A stretch of DNA of 46,613 bases, taken from positions 1-46,613 of the forward strand of contig DXHL01000038.1 in the NCBI GenBank assembly GCA_019113395.1. Direction: 5' to 3'. The position numbers were made by a program, and so were the translations under genes. Source of the stretch: Candidatus Rikenella faecigallinarum (GTDB lineage Bacteria; Bacteroidota; Bacteroidia; Bacteroidales; Rikenellaceae). Below are positions 34,596 through 43,965 of this stretch, in pieces (position 1 is the stretch's first letter; each line of letters starts with the position of its first letter). The notes beneath the pieces were generated by a model. The model saw nothing but the letters and a program-made list of their open reading frames with translations. It made no database searches and had not been told where the DNA came from.

Positions 34596-35747
34596 ATGGC
34601 AAAAGTTGCGCTGATTACCGGGATTACCGGTCAGGACGGAGCCTATCTGGCCGAGTTCCTGCTCAAAAAAGGATACCTCGTGCACGGCATCAAACGCCGC
34701 GCCTCGTCGTTCAACACCGAACGCATCGACCACCTCTACCAGGACCCCCATGTGGACGGCCAACGCTTCATCCTCCACTACGGCGACATGACCGACTCGC
34801 TGAACCTCACCAAAATCATCCAGGAGGTACAGCCCGACGAAATCTATAACCTGGCGGCCATGTCGCACGTCAAGGTGTCGTTCGACACCCCCGAATATGC
34901 CGCCAATGCCGATGGAATCGGCACCCTGCGGCTGCTGGAGGCAGTACGGCTGCTGGGGATGACCCATAAGACCCGTATCTACCAGGCCTCCACCTCCGAA
35001 CTCTTCGGGTTGGTACAGCAGGTGCCCCAGTCGGAAAAGACCCCGTTCTACCCGCGGTCGCCCTATGCCTGCGCCAAACTTTACGCCTACTGGATTACGG
35101 TCAACTACCGCGAGGCCTACGGCATGCATGCCAGCAACGGCATCCTCTTCAACCACGAGTCGCCGGTGCGGGGCGAGACCTTCGTGACCCGCAAGATTAC
35201 CCGCGCGGCGGCACGCATCGCACTGGGGATGCAGCAACAGACCTACCTCGGCAACATGAGCGCCACGCGCGACTGGGGCCATGCCAAGGATTATGTCGAA
35301 GCGATGTGGCTTATCCTGCAACAGGAACAGCCCGACGACTACGTGATTGCCACAGGGGTTACGACCTCCATTCGGGAGTTCCTGCGGATGACTTTTGCCG
35401 AGATGGGGGTCACGGTCGAATTTCGTGGCGAAGGGCTTGCCGAAGAGGCCGTAATAACGGCTGTGGACGAGGCACGCTTCAGCGAGGTCGTTGGAGCAGA
35501 TTATCTGGCGGGGATACGTGCGCGCATCGGCAGCCGCGTGGCGAGCGTCGATGCGCGCTACTTCCGCCCCACAGAGGTCGAAGCGCTTATCGGCGATGCC
35601 ACCAAGGCACGCACCGTGCTGGGGTGGAAACCGAAGTACGACCTGGCCTCAATGGTAGCCGAGATGGTGCAGAGCGACGTGAAACTCTTTAAGCGCGATG
35701 CCTACCTCAAGGCGGGCGGTTTCACCATCAACAGCTACTTTGAATAG
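34596..35747 (+). CDS. gmd: GDP-mannose 4,6-dehydratase
   Basis: The 383-residue SDR enzyme converts GDP-mannose to GDP-4-keto-6-deoxymannose for fucose or related sugars. It has NADP-binding [19 protein letters not shown], the catalytic STSELFG and YxxxK (YACAK), and [16 protein letters not shown]. The usual partner fcl (GDP-fucose synthase) is not next to it; a peptidase gene follows instead. It is 86 bases after proC. Confidence 0.94.
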   Translation: MAKVALITGITGQDGAYLAEFLLKKGYLVHGIKRRASSFNTERIDHLYQDPHVDGQRFILHYGDMTDSLNLTKIIQEVQPDEIYNLAAMSHVKVSFDTPEYAANADGIGTLRLLEAVRLLGMTHKTRIYQASTSELFGLVQQVPQSEKTPFYPRSPYACAKLYAYWITVNYREAYGMHASNGILFNHESPVRGETFVTRKITRAAARIALGMQQQTYLGNMSATRDWGHAKDYVEAMWLILQQEQPDDYVIATGVTTSIREFLRMTFAEMGVTVEFRGEGLAEEAVITAVDEARFSEVVGADYLAGIRARIGSRVASVDARYFRPTEVEALIGDATKARTVLGWKPKYDLASMVAEMVQSDVKLFKRDAYLKAGGFTINSYFE

Positions 35748-35830
35748 CCCTTTCTTCGAACAGGACCTCGACACCCTCCTGAACCCAATACATTCTGAAA
35801 AATCAACTAATCTAAACGACCATAAAACGC

Positions 35831-37057
35831 ATGAAACGACTTTTTCTGACCGTAGGGCTGGCCCTCGCCGTGGGGGTAAGCACCGCCGCACAGACCGAGG
35901 CTGCCAAAGCCAAAAAACAAAAAACGAACAAAGCCGACACCGCCTATGTCTTCACCGATGTGCAGTTGGTGCCGGTGAGCCCGATTGACAACCAGAGCAG
36001 CTCGAGCACCTGCTGGAGTTTTGCCGGCACGGGGCTGCTCGAGAGCGAGATGCTGCGGCAGGGGAAAGACACGGTCAATCTGTCGGAGATGTGGATAGTG
36101 CGCCACACCTACCTCGACAAAGCAATTAAATATGCCCGTACACACGGGGCGAGCAGTTTCTCACCAGGGGGTAACACCCACGACGTGATGACCATCCTGC
36201 GCACCCACGGTGCCGTACCGCAGGAGGCTTACGAAGGGCTGCGCTACAGCCGCGACAGCATCCATCGCCACGGCGAACTAGATGCCGTGCTGAGCAAATA
36301 CATGCAGGCTGTCATCACGGCGCCGAACCGCACCCTCTCGCCCGTATGGCAGGATGGACTGAACGGTATTCTGGACGCTTATCTGGGGTCGTGTCCCGAG
36401 AAATTCACCTACAAAGGGAAAGAGTACACCCCTGAGTCCTTTGCCCGGGCCATGGGGCTGAATGCCGATGACTTCGTCTCGTTCACCTCATACACCCACC
36501 ATCCGTTCTACACCCGTTTTGCGGTCGAAATCCCCGACAACTGGGCCTGGGAGACCTCGGCCAACGTCCCCGTGGATGAGCTTATCGCCATTATTGACAC
36601 GGCATTGGCCAACGGATATGCCGTCAACTGGTCGGCCGACGTGAGCGAAAAGGGATTCCGCTACAACGAAGGTTTTGCCATCATCCCGGTCGATAAACCC
36701 GAACAGATGACCGGTTCGGACATGGCCCGCTGGACAGGCCTCACCGCCGAACAACTGAGCCGCATGTCGAGCAAAATCACCGGCCCGATGCCCGAAAAAA
36801 CCATTACCCAGGAGATGCGCCAGGAGGCCTTCGACAACTACGAAACCACCGACGACCACGGGATGGTGATTGTGGGTACGGCCCGCGACCAGTGGGGCAA
36901 CAAGTTCTACAAGGTGAAAAACTCGTGGGGCGAACGCGGCAAGTACAAAGGCTTCTTCTACGTTTCGGAACCCTACGTACGTTATAAGACGATGAACATC
37001 ATGGTTCACCGCAATGCCGTTCCGAAGGCCATTGCCGATAAATTCTCGAATTTGTAA
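35831..37057 (+). CDS. Secreted C1 family (bleomycin hydrolase-like) cysteine peptidase
   Basis: The 408-residue protein has a signal peptide (residues 1-20, ending STAA). The papain-type active site appears in the C1B order: Gln55 and Cys61 in NQSSSSTCWSFA, His343 in DDHGMVIVG, and Asn364 in KNSWG. Bleomycin hydrolase-type enzymes are usually cytosolic; a secreted form is common in Bacteroidetes and is expected to cleave peptides in the periplasm. Confidence 0.9.
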   Translation: MKRLFLTVGLALAVGVSTAAQTEAAKAKKQKTNKADTAYVFTDVQLVPVSPIDNQSSSSTCWSFAGTGLLESEMLRQGKDTVNLSEMWIVRHTYLDKAIKYARTHGASSFSPGGNTHDVMTILRTHGAVPQEAYEGLRYSRDSIHRHGELDAVLSKYMQAVITAPNRTLSPVWQDGLNGILDAYLGSCPEKFTYKGKEYTPESFARAMGLNADDFVSFTSYTHHPFYTRFAVEIPDNWAWETSANVPVDELIAIIDTALANGYAVNWSADVSEKGFRYNEGFAIIPVDKPEQMTGSDMARWTGLTAEQLSRMSSKITGPMPEKTITQEMRQEAFDNYETTDDHGMVIVGTARDQWGNKFYKVKNSWGERGKYKGFFYVSEPYVRYKTMNIMVHRNAVPKAIADKFSNL

Positions 37058-37099
37058 TGACCGGTGCGGGGCCTTTTTGCCTCGCTCCTGCTGACCTGC

Positions 37100-37133
37100 G
37101 GTTTTCGGGTCCCGTCCGCGGGACCCGAAAACC
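37100..37133. repeat. Perfect 15-bp hairpin between the peptidase and DUF4435 genes
   Basis: GGTTTTCGGGTCCCG (37100-37114) and its complement (37119-37133) surround TCCG. There is no T tract outside the stem, so it is not a typical terminator. It may attenuate read-through or mark an mRNA boundary. Confidence 0.7.
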
Positions 37134-37156
37134 TTACCTGAAACCACCCGACACGC

Positions 37157-38137
37157 ATGGGGCGACGACTCGTTCAGAACATCACCTCGGACTACTTCGA
37201 GGCCACCGCGGCGCTGCACAAACGGAACCGCGTGATGGTCTATGTCGAAGGGTATGACGACATCCCCTTCTGGCGCGCCATTTTCGACGAATTCGAGACC
37301 CCCGACCGCCAATTCGAAATCTCCACCCCCGCCCGCAGCGACCTGGCCAAGGGGAAAAAGGTCGTGATGCAGTTTGCCCGCCAGGCGGGACGAAATCTGA
37401 TACTGTGTGTCGATTCCGACTTCGACTATCTGTTCGGTGAACTCACGGCTCAGTCGCGCACCGTGAACCACACCCCCTACCTGGTACAGACCTACACCTA
37501 CGCCATCGAAAACTACCTCTGTTACCCGCCGTCGCTCCATTCGGTGTGTGTGCGGGCCACCAAACGCGACTCGCATATCTTCGACTTCGAGGAGTTCATG
37601 AGCGAATACTCGCGGATTATCTATCCGGCTTTCGTGTGGTATGCCTATGCGGCACGCATAGACCGCCCGACCATCTTCGCGCTGGGCGACTTTCGCAACA
37701 CCGTTAAAATCAACTTCATCAATATCGAAGATAACGGCGAAGAGACGCTGGCCTGGCTCAGCAAACAGGTGAACAAGCGGATAAAAATGCTGCGCACGAA
37801 ACAGGCACACCGTTTGCCCGAGGTGGAGAAGTTCGAGGCCTACCTGCGCGAGCGCGGGGTACGGCCCGAGGAGACCCATCTTTATATGCAGGGCCACACG
37901 CTGCTGGACAATGTGGTTTCGGTGGTGGTGGGAACCGTCTGCAACGCCCTGCGCAAGATTGCCGTCGGACAGATTCTCGGCAGCTCGCGACAGGGACTCC
38001 CGCTCAACAACGAGCTGAGTTCCTACAACAACGCCCTCTCGGACGTGGACGAACTGCTGAAAATCAATACCGGTTTCCACTCCTGCCCCCTCTTTGCGAA
38101 GGTACGGGCCGACATCCAACGCATTTTGCAGGAGTAA
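37157..38137 (+). CDS. DUF4435 (TOPRIM-like) domain protein
   Basis: The 326-residue protein has the DUF4435 pattern: VMVYVEGYDDIPFW (Glu31, Asp34, Asp35) and LILCVDSDFDYL (Asp86, Asp88, Asp90). These acidic residues fit a TOPRIM-like metal site. DUF4435 is found in AriB of the PARIS defence system, but the partner ABC ATPase AriA is not in the window. This stand-alone protein sits among housekeeping genes, so defence is only a possibility; function unknown. Confidence 0.85.
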   Translation: MGRRLVQNITSDYFEATAALHKRNRVMVYVEGYDDIPFWRAIFDEFETPDRQFEISTPARSDLAKGKKVVMQFARQAGRNLILCVDSDFDYLFGELTAQSRTVNHTPYLVQTYTYAIENYLCYPPSLHSVCVRATKRDSHIFDFEEFMSEYSRIIYPAFVWYAYAARIDRPTIFALGDFRNTVKINFINIEDNGEETLAWLSKQVNKRIKMLRTKQAHRLPEVEKFEAYLRERGVRPEETHLYMQGHTLLDNVVSVVVGTVCNALRKIAVGQILGSSRQGLPLNNELSSYNNALSDVDELLKINTGFHSCPLFAKVRADIQRILQE

Positions 38138-38170
38138 CCCGCACTCCACACGGGTTTGGTAAAAAATGGC

Positions 38171-38178
38171 TATCTTGC
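38171..38178 (+). promoter_or_regulatory. -7-like box of the small lipoprotein gene
   Basis: TATCTTGC, as upstream of thrA, lies 55 bases before the start codon. A TTTG 13 bases upstream is too close for a -33 box. Confidence 0.3.
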
Positions 38179-38233
38179 GGGCACTTGTTTGGCTGCCCGA
38201 CACGGGCGGCATTTGGCTTAAATATCCATAGAA

Positions 38234-38809
38234 ATGGTTGATTACAAAAGATATCAAGATTTTATTCGTCTCTTCGCAGGCGTGATGATACTGACCCTGG
38301 GAGCCGGGTTGCTGACCTCCTGCAACCGCGAACTGACCCCCGAAAAGGCCCTCACCATCATCCAGGAACAGGACGAGTTCCAGATGCCGTACTACGCCCC
38401 GATGCGTATCGGAGAGCAGGTGCTCACCGGCGACAACCACAAAAATCCCGACCAATACATCCGCAAACTCTACGGTTCCCTGATAGATGCGGGACTTGTC
38501 GAGGTCAAAAAGGCCGACAGCAACAGCTGGCGCACGGTTATCGACGTACAGCTCACGGCCAAGGGTCGTGCCATGTGTGACGGACGCCGCACCACGGAAC
38601 GCGAGGCTTATGTGCAGGTGTGCCGCATGGTGCCCGTCAAGATTGAGGAGTTCCGCACGGTGACCGAAGGGCGCGTGGTGGAGTGCAGCTACCGCTTCGA
38701 GGAACAGGAGATTACCCCGTTCGGTGTGTGCCAGGGCTTTACGCAGGGACGCTCCTACAAGGACAAACGCACTTTCGTACGGGCACGCGGCTCGTGGCAC
38801 GTAGAATAA
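38234..38809 (+). CDS. Hypothetical lipoprotein
   Basis: This 191-residue protein has an N-terminal hydrophobic signal (about residues 11-29, FAGVMILTLGAGLL) with the lipobox LLTSC near residue 30. The remaining sequence is hydrophilic and matches no family I recognise. It is between DUF4435 and argB, with its own terminator downstream. Confidence 0.65.
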   Translation: MVDYKRYQDFIRLFAGVMILTLGAGLLTSCNRELTPEKALTIIQEQDEFQMPYYAPMRIGEQVLTGDNHKNPDQYIRKLYGSLIDAGLVEVKKADSNSWRTVIDVQLTAKGRAMCDGRRTTEREAYVQVCRMVPVKIEEFRTVTEGRVVECSYRFEEQEITPFGVCQGFTQGRSYKDKRTFVRARGSWHVE

Positions 38810-38819
38810 CTCTTTTTTC

Positions 38820-38875
38820 CACACTATCCCCACACGTTTCGGATGAACACCCGTGGAGGTAGTGTGCGCTTTTTC
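38820..38875 (+). terminator. Terminator after the hypothetical lipoprotein
   Basis: The stem CACACTA with TAGTGTG, extended inward by CC/GG and CAC/GTG pairs with small bulges, is followed by CGC and TTTTT. Confidence 0.7.
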
Positions 38876-38911
38876 TAAAAGATACATTTTTTCGACCGAT
38901 ACATTCCATCC

Positions 38912-39694
38912 ATGCAACCCACTGTCAAAGTCATCAAAATCGGCGGCAACGTCGTCGACAACCCCCAAAAACTGCAACAATTCCTCACCGACTTCGCCTC
39001 GCTCGAAGGGCCCAAAGTGCTGATACACGGCGGCGGAAAGGTCGCTACGGCCATTGCCAAAGGACTCGGTATCGAGACCCAAATGATTGACGGCCGCCGC
39101 GTGACCGATGCCGAGACACTGCGCATCGTCACGATGGTCTACACCGGGCTGATTAACAAAAACATCGTCGCAGCCCTCCAAAAGGCAGGCTGTCGGGCAC
39201 TGGGGTTGTGCGGGGCTGACGGAGCTCTGATTCGGTCGAAAAAACGGGCCGCTACGCCCGTTGATTACGGTTTTGTCGGCGACCCCGTCGAATTCGGACT
39301 CGAAACGGCCACTACCCTGCTGGAGGGGGGACTGGTGCCCATTGTGGCCCCCATCACCTACGACGGCGAGAGTGGGGCGCTGCTCAACACCAACGCCGAC
39401 ACGGTAGCACAAACGGTTGCCGTGGGGCTGGCACAACGTTACCCGGTCGAACTGGTCTACTGTTTCGAAAAACGCGGCGTGCTGCGCGATGTGAATGACG
39501 AAGAGTCGGTTATCCCGGAAATCAACCCGTCGCTCTATGTGCAACTCAAGGCCGAAGGTGTGGTGGCTGACGGCATGCTCCCGAAACTCGACAACGCTTT
39601 CAAAGCCATTGGCGCAGGGGTAAAACAGGTGGTTATCTGTGCGGCCGAGTGCCTCACCCGACCGGGATACGGCGGTACTACGCTCTGTCGATAA
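38912..39694 (+). CDS. argB: Acetylglutamate kinase (or succinylglutamate kinase)
   Basis: The 260-residue amino-acid kinase phosphorylates N-acyl-glutamate in the second step of arginine synthesis. It has KVIKIGGNVVDNP, LIHGGGKVATAIAKGLG, and the substrate region DGRRVTDAETL. It lies about 15 kb from the other arg genes of the window, in a run with birA and proB, and has no leader peptide of its own that I could see. Confidence 0.93.
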   Translation: MQPTVKVIKIGGNVVDNPQKLQQFLTDFASLEGPKVLIHGGGKVATAIAKGLGIETQMIDGRRVTDAETLRIVTMVYTGLINKNIVAALQKAGCRALGLCGADGALIRSKKRAATPVDYGFVGDPVEFGLETATTLLEGGLVPIVAPITYDGESGALLNTNADTVAQTVAVGLAQRYPVELVYCFEKRGVLRDVNDEESVIPEINPSLYVQLKAEGVVADGMLPKLDNAFKAIGAGVKQVVICAAECLTRPGYGGTTLCR

Positions 39695-39695
39695 G

Positions 39696-40454
39696 ATGAA
39701 TACGATGTCTTTCCATATCTTTCCGTTCGACACCGTCACCTCGACCAACGACGTGGTGATGAGCGACACGGCCCGTTACGGCCACGGCTCGATTGTCACG
39801 GCACGCCAGCAAACCGCCGGGCGCGGACAACGCGGCAACCGCTGGGTGACGGCTCCCGGCGAGAATCTGCTCTTCTCGTTGGTGCTGGAGCCGACCCACA
39901 TTCGGGTCGAGGAGCAGTTTCTGATTAGCGAAATGGCCGCTCTGGCCGCAAGCGATGCCATTCGGGCCGTGAGCGGCGGAAGCGTACCGTGCCGCATCAA
40001 GTGGCCCAACGACCTCTACGTCGGCGACCGCAAGATAGGGGGCATTCTCATTGAACATGCCCTGCACAGCGAGTTTCTGAGCCGTTCGGTACTGGGTATC
40101 GGAATCAATGTGGCACAGCGGGAGTTCGACCCTGCGCTACCCAACCCGACCTCCCTCGCACGGGAAATGACAACGGACAAAGTCCCGCTCCCCGCTCCGG
40201 AACAGGTGTTGGAAGCCTTTTGCACAGCCTTTCCGTTCCGCTACGGCCAACCCGCCGGTGAACTCCATGCCGATTTTATGGCTCGGCTGTGGCGGGGCGA
40301 CGGAGAGCCGCATCGCTACCGCGATGCGGCCTCCGGCGAAGTGTTCGAAGCCCTTATTGCCGACGTGGAGCCCCTCACCGGTGAGATGACTCTCCGACTC
40401 CCCAACGGCACCGAGCGCCGCTATTGGTTCAAAGAGGTCGAGGCGCTCTTTTAG
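39696..40454 (+). CDS. birA: Biotin-[acetyl-CoA-carboxylase] ligase
   Basis: The 252-residue ligase attaches biotin to carrier proteins. It has TSTNDVVM, the biotinoyl-AMP motif GRGQRGNRW and KWPNDLYVGDRKIGGILIE. It lacks the N-terminal DNA-binding domain of E. coli BirA, so it is a catalytic-only form. The start is one base after the argB stop; a start three codons in (39705) is possible. Confidence 0.93.
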   Translation: MNTMSFHIFPFDTVTSTNDVVMSDTARYGHGSIVTARQQTAGRGQRGNRWVTAPGENLLFSLVLEPTHIRVEEQFLISEMAALAASDAIRAVSGGSVPCRIKWPNDLYVGDRKIGGILIEHALHSEFLSRSVLGIGINVAQREFDPALPNPTSLAREMTTDKVPLPAPEQVLEAFCTAFPFRYGQPAGELHADFMARLWRGDGEPHRYRDAASGEVFEALIADVEPLTGEMTLRLPNGTERRYWFKEVEALF

Positions 40455-40521
40455 TAACGGAATGCCGCAGAGGAGAGCCACCCATATCCGCTCGGCAGCC
40501 CCTTTCACAACGCACGAAAAA

Positions 40522-41616
40522 ATGGAACAATACAAACGAATAGCTGTCAAGGTGGGCAGCAACGTGCTGACCCGCAGCGACGGCACCCTGGACGTAACCC
40601 GCATGTCGGCTCTGGTGGACCAGATGGTCACGTTGCGGCGGGCCGGGATGGAGGTAATTCTCATCTCGTCAGGGGCCGTGGCCTCAGGCCGCAGCGAACT
40701 GGGCAGCGGCCTGAAACTGGACGACGTATCCTCGCGACAGCTCTACTCCGCCGTGGGACAGGCCAAACTGATTAACCGCTACTACGACCTTTTTCGCGGC
40801 TACGGCATTGCCTGCGGGCAGGTGCTGACCACCAAGGACAACTTCGGCAGCCGCAACCTCTACCTCAACCAGAAAAACTGCATTGCCACGATGCTGGCCG
40901 CAGGGGTTATTCCGATTATCAACGAGAACGACGCCGTCTCCATCACCGAGTTGATGTTTACGGACAATGATGAGTTGTCGGGGTTGATTGCCACGATGAT
41001 GGATGCCGAGGCGCTCATTATCCTGAGCAACATCGACGGCATTTACGACGGGAATCCGGCGCAGGAAGGAGCTGAGGTCATTCGCCGTGTCGAACCGCAG
41101 GCCTCCCTGGAACAGTATATCCAGAGCAGCAAATCGCAATTCGGCCGCGGCGGGATGCTGACCAAGAGCAACATCGCCCGCAAGGTGGCCTCCGAAGGGG
41201 TCGAGGTGATTATCGCCAACGGCAAACGGGACAACATCCTTCCGTCCCTGTTATTGGGCAGCGCAGCCGAGCGCGAAGCGGTTGTCTGCACCCGTTTTGT
41301 CCCGAGCGAAAAAGCCCCCTCGAGCGTCAAACGGTGGATAGCCCATTCGGAGAGCTTTGCCAAAGGGGAACTGCATCTCAATGCAGGTGCTGTCGAGGCA
41401 CTGCTCGGACCGTCGGCAACGAGCCTGCTGCCCGTCGGCATCGTCTCGGTAGAGGGGATATTCGACGAGGGGGATATCGTCCGTCTGGTAGCCCCTGACG
41501 GGCACCAGATAGGCGTTGGGTTGGTGACGGCCGACAACGAGGCGGTAGCGGCACTGGCAGGGACTCGCGGCGGGCGACCCGTGGTACATTACGACTACCT
41601 CTATCTCGACCTCTAA
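40522..41616 (+). CDS. proB: Glutamate 5-kinase
   Basis: The 364-residue enzyme catalyses the first step of proline synthesis. It has the kinase motif IAVKVGSNVLTRSDG, ISSGAVASG, FTDNDELSGLIA and, at the C-terminus, a PUA RNA-binding-like domain (about residues 270-355). The preferred start MEQYKRIAVKVG (40522) avoids 20 extra residues from an in-frame ATG at 40462. It follows birA by 67 bases. Confidence 0.94.
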   Translation: MEQYKRIAVKVGSNVLTRSDGTLDVTRMSALVDQMVTLRRAGMEVILISSGAVASGRSELGSGLKLDDVSSRQLYSAVGQAKLINRYYDLFRGYGIACGQVLTTKDNFGSRNLYLNQKNCIATMLAAGVIPIINENDAVSITELMFTDNDELSGLIATMMDAEALIILSNIDGIYDGNPAQEGAEVIRRVEPQASLEQYIQSSKSQFGRGGMLTKSNIARKVASEGVEVIIANGKRDNILPSLLLGSAAEREAVVCTRFVPSEKAPSSVKRWIAHSESFAKGELHLNAGAVEALLGPSATSLLPVGIVSVEGIFDEGDIVRLVAPDGHQIGVGLVTADNEAVAALAGTRGGRPVVHYDYLYLDL

Positions 41617-41642
41617 AGGCAGACAGGAAGGTTCGGCAAAAC

Positions 41643-41690
41643 AAAAAGTCAGGGGCAGGAATCCTAAGGAATTCCTGCCCCTGAAAATAT
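41643..41690. terminator. Bidirectional terminator between proB and the SPOR gene
   Basis: A 13-bp stem (41650-41662 with 41671-41683) is flanked by A residues on the left (T run on minus) and by AAAAT on the right. It serves both convergent genes, more clearly the minus-strand SPOR gene. Confidence 0.8.
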
Positions 41691-41727
41691 CCGCACAAGG
41701 GAAAAGGCTACGGAAGGATATACCCCC

Positions 41728-42588
41728 CTACCGTATCGTGGACAACAGCCGTGCAGCCTCCTGAATGCTAATCCGCTCGCTCCCCTGCGTCGCTATCACA
41801 AAAGCATCCCGATACTTCGGATTGGCCCGCATCCGTTTGCACGCCGCCTGTGCATCGGTATAATTCGAAAACTCACCATAGTAATAAGCATATCGCCCGT
41901 CCGGACGCCGAACAATCTTCACCCCGGCCAATTCCGAAAAAGCCTCCTCGTTCGGCCGCATCGTCACAGCCAACTGCACCCGATAGACCACTTTATACAT
42001 ATCCCCATATTGCTGCTGTGCCGTCTGCTTCGGGGCCTGATAGCTATCCGTAGCCGGGGTCTCACTCGGCCCTTTCACATAGCCCTCCTCCTCTATCCGC
42101 AAATCGACCAACGAATCGACAAACTGCTTGAACGGTTTGCCGCTCGAATAAGCTTCCGGAATGGTCGGCGTCTTGGGCAGCGCCTCCAGTTTACGGTCAA
42201 TAACCGCTATCTGGTCAGCCAGCACCCCCATCTCCTTGGTTATCTTGCGAGCCCGTGAACCCCGTGCTGTCTTGAGTTCGGCTCCCAACAGGTCTATCTG
42301 TTTCTGCAACTCTGCCTTACGTTCGTTCAGGCTGCAGGCCAACTGTTCAGCAGGACTCAACTGCGACCGAGGCGTTCCTCTCACAACCGTCGCATTGGGG
42401 TCCACCCACTCCGACCCGCCCTTCGAATCGGTTGTCGTTCCCCCTGCCGCCCGCTGGTAACTGAGTTCTTCGGCCCGCTGTTTTTCCGCTTTTCGATTCT
42501 GTGCCTCGGCTGGATTCACCGCTGCCCCCAACGACAGTACGCCGAGCGCCAACACGCACCAGCCTGATTTTATGACATGTTTTGCCAT
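41728..42588 (-). CDS. SPOR domain-containing protein
   Basis: The 286-residue secreted protein has a signal peptide (about residues 1-30, ending AEAQ), a charged coiled-coil-like middle (about 85-140), and a C-terminal region with YRVQLAVTMRPNEEAF and DGRYAYYYGEFSNYTDAQAACKRMR, fitting the SPOR fold that binds peptidoglycan. It is probably periplasmic. A strong promoter drives it. Confidence 0.8.
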   Translation of the reverse strand: MAKHVIKSGWCVLALGVLSLGAAVNPAEAQNRKAEKQRAEELSYQRAAGGTTTDSKGGSEWVDPNATVVRGTPRSQLSPAEQLACSLNERKAELQKQIDLLGAELKTARGSRARKITKEMGVLADQIAVIDRKLEALPKTPTIPEAYSSGKPFKQFVDSLVDLRIEEEGYVKGPSETPATDSYQAPKQTAQQQYGDMYKVVYRVQLAVTMRPNEEAFSELAGVKIVRRPDGRYAYYYGEFSNYTDAQAACKRMRANPKYRDAFVIATQGSERISIQEAARLLSTIR

Positions 42589-42610
42589 GATGTAATCGCT
42601 TTAGTAAGAA

Positions 42611-42641
42611 CAAATGTAGTGAATTCAGGATTACTGACAAA
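42611..42641 (-). promoter_or_regulatory. Promoter of the SPOR gene
   Basis: TTTG (42641-42638), 19 bases, then TACATTTG (42618-42611) on the minus strand. This exactly fits the Bacteroidetes consensus and is the best-supported promoter in the window. Confidence 0.8.
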
Positions 42642-42663
42642 ATAGAAATCCCGCCCCGGGGAA

Positions 42664-43944
42664 CTACTCTCCGAGCGAGTCGAGAATGATTTTCGTGGCC
42701 CCGGCCCGACTGCGGACATAGGATTCTGCCGCCGCTCCCCGAAAAGCCAGGTCACCCGACGTCGAGCACCACTGTCCCACCACGTTCAGCAACTCCCCGG
42801 CCGACGAAACCGAAGCCGCTGCCCCGACCTCTATCAACTCCACCGCCTCGGCAAAGGCCTCGTAACGCGGACCAAAGAGCACCGGCATCCCCCAGGTAGC
42901 CGCCTCCAGCGTATTGTGAATGCCGCGACCGAAGCCACCGCCGATATAGGCCAACTGCCCGTAACGGTACACCCCCGACAACACCCCGATGGTGTCAATC
43001 ACCAACAGCGAGGCCTGCTGCAAATCGGTTTCCGGGGTTGTCTCCGAGAGTGCTGTATAGCGCAGAGCCTGCCGTCCGCTGCGACGAATCAACGCATCAA
43101 TCCGTGCCGAGTCGATTTCATGGGGGGCCACAATAAACTTCATCTCAGGGTGAGCCTCCATCAGGGCCAGCAGTATCTCCTCGTCGGGCGGCCAGGTGCT
43201 CCCGCAAACCATCACCGGAGATTCCGTCCCCCGCACAAAAGCCTCCACCCGGGGCAACACCGGAGCCTTTTCTGCCAAAGCCACCACCCGGTCAAAACGG
43301 GTATCCCCACTCACTGTCACCCGCTCCGCTCCGAAACCAATCGACTCCAGCAACGCTCGCGAAGCCTCGTTCTGCACAAAAAAACGGTCCAGGAGTCCCA
43401 ATGTACGCCGCATAAAGCGTCCCATGGCCGACTGGCGGAAGAATACCGCATCAGGTCGAAAAATGGCCGACACCACACAGCTTCTCGCCCCCACGGCCCG
43501 CAATGCCGAGAGGTAGTTGTGCCAATACTCGTACTTCACGAAAATCGCCAGCTCGGGCCGTACCGCCGCCACAAATCGCCGGGCATGACGCGGCGTATCC
43601 GACGGCAGATAGTAGACGGCATCGGCCTGGTCATAATTTTTGCGTATCTCGTACCCCGAGGGCGAAAAAAAGGTCACCACAATCCGCCGATAGTGCGGCG
43701 TTCCTTTCGAATGTCTGCGCCGCAACTCCTCGATAAGCGGTCTTCCCTGCTCAAATTCTCCGAGCGACGCACAATGCACCCATACGGTACCCCTTCCGCG
43801 CTCGGCCTGCGCTTCTCCCGCCTCGATACGGGCCAGAAGGCCTCTCCGCCCCCGATACAAAAGCCGCGCTTTCCGATGAAAAAGAGCCCCCAGCCCGATA
43901 GCCAGGCTGAAGGCGTGAATAGAACAGTTATAGAGGAATTTCAT
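42664..43944 (-). CDS. waaA: 3-deoxy-D-manno-octulosonic acid (KDO) transferase
   Basis: The 426-residue glycosyltransferase (GT30) adds KDO to lipid A precursor at the inner membrane. There is an N-terminal hydrophobic anchor, then WVHCASLGEFEQGRPLIEELRRR, FVKYEYWHNYLSAL, and the donor-binding VMVCGSTWPPDEEILLALME. Near the C-terminus, YIGGGFGRGIHNTLEAATWGMP matches the family. It lies 21 bases after the SLBB export gene ends on the same strand. Confidence 0.95.
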   Translation of the reverse strand: MKFLYNCSIHAFSLAIGLGALFHRKARLLYRGRRGLLARIEAGEAQAERGRGTVWVHCASLGEFEQGRPLIEELRRRHSKGTPHYRRIVVTFFSPSGYEIRKNYDQADAVYYLPSDTPRHARRFVAAVRPELAIFVKYEYWHNYLSALRAVGARSCVVSAIFRPDAVFFRQSAMGRFMRRTLGLLDRFFVQNEASRALLESIGFGAERVTVSGDTRFDRVVALAEKAPVLPRVEAFVRGTESPVMVCGSTWPPDEEILLALMEAHPEMKFIVAPHEIDSARIDALIRRSGRQALRYTALSETTPETDLQQASLLVIDTIGVLSGVYRYGQLAYIGGGFGRGIHNTLEAATWGMPVLFGPRYEAFAEAVELIEVGAAASVSSAGELLNVVGQWCSTSGDLAFRGAAAESYVRSRAGATKIILDSLGE

Positions 43945-43965
43945 TCCGACGATAATGGTTGTCGA

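Noticed and set aside
37100-37133. The 15-bp hairpin as a rho-independent terminator
   Set aside because: No T run outside the stem on either strand; left as an unexplained hairpin.
37057-37257. A 66-codon plus-strand frame after the peptidase gene
   Set aside because: It covers the perfect hairpin and the DUF4435 start; no family match.
36488-39769. A 1093-codon minus-strand frame
   Set aside because: It runs antisense through the C1 peptidase, DUF4435, lipoprotein and argB genes, all of which are recognisable on the plus strand.
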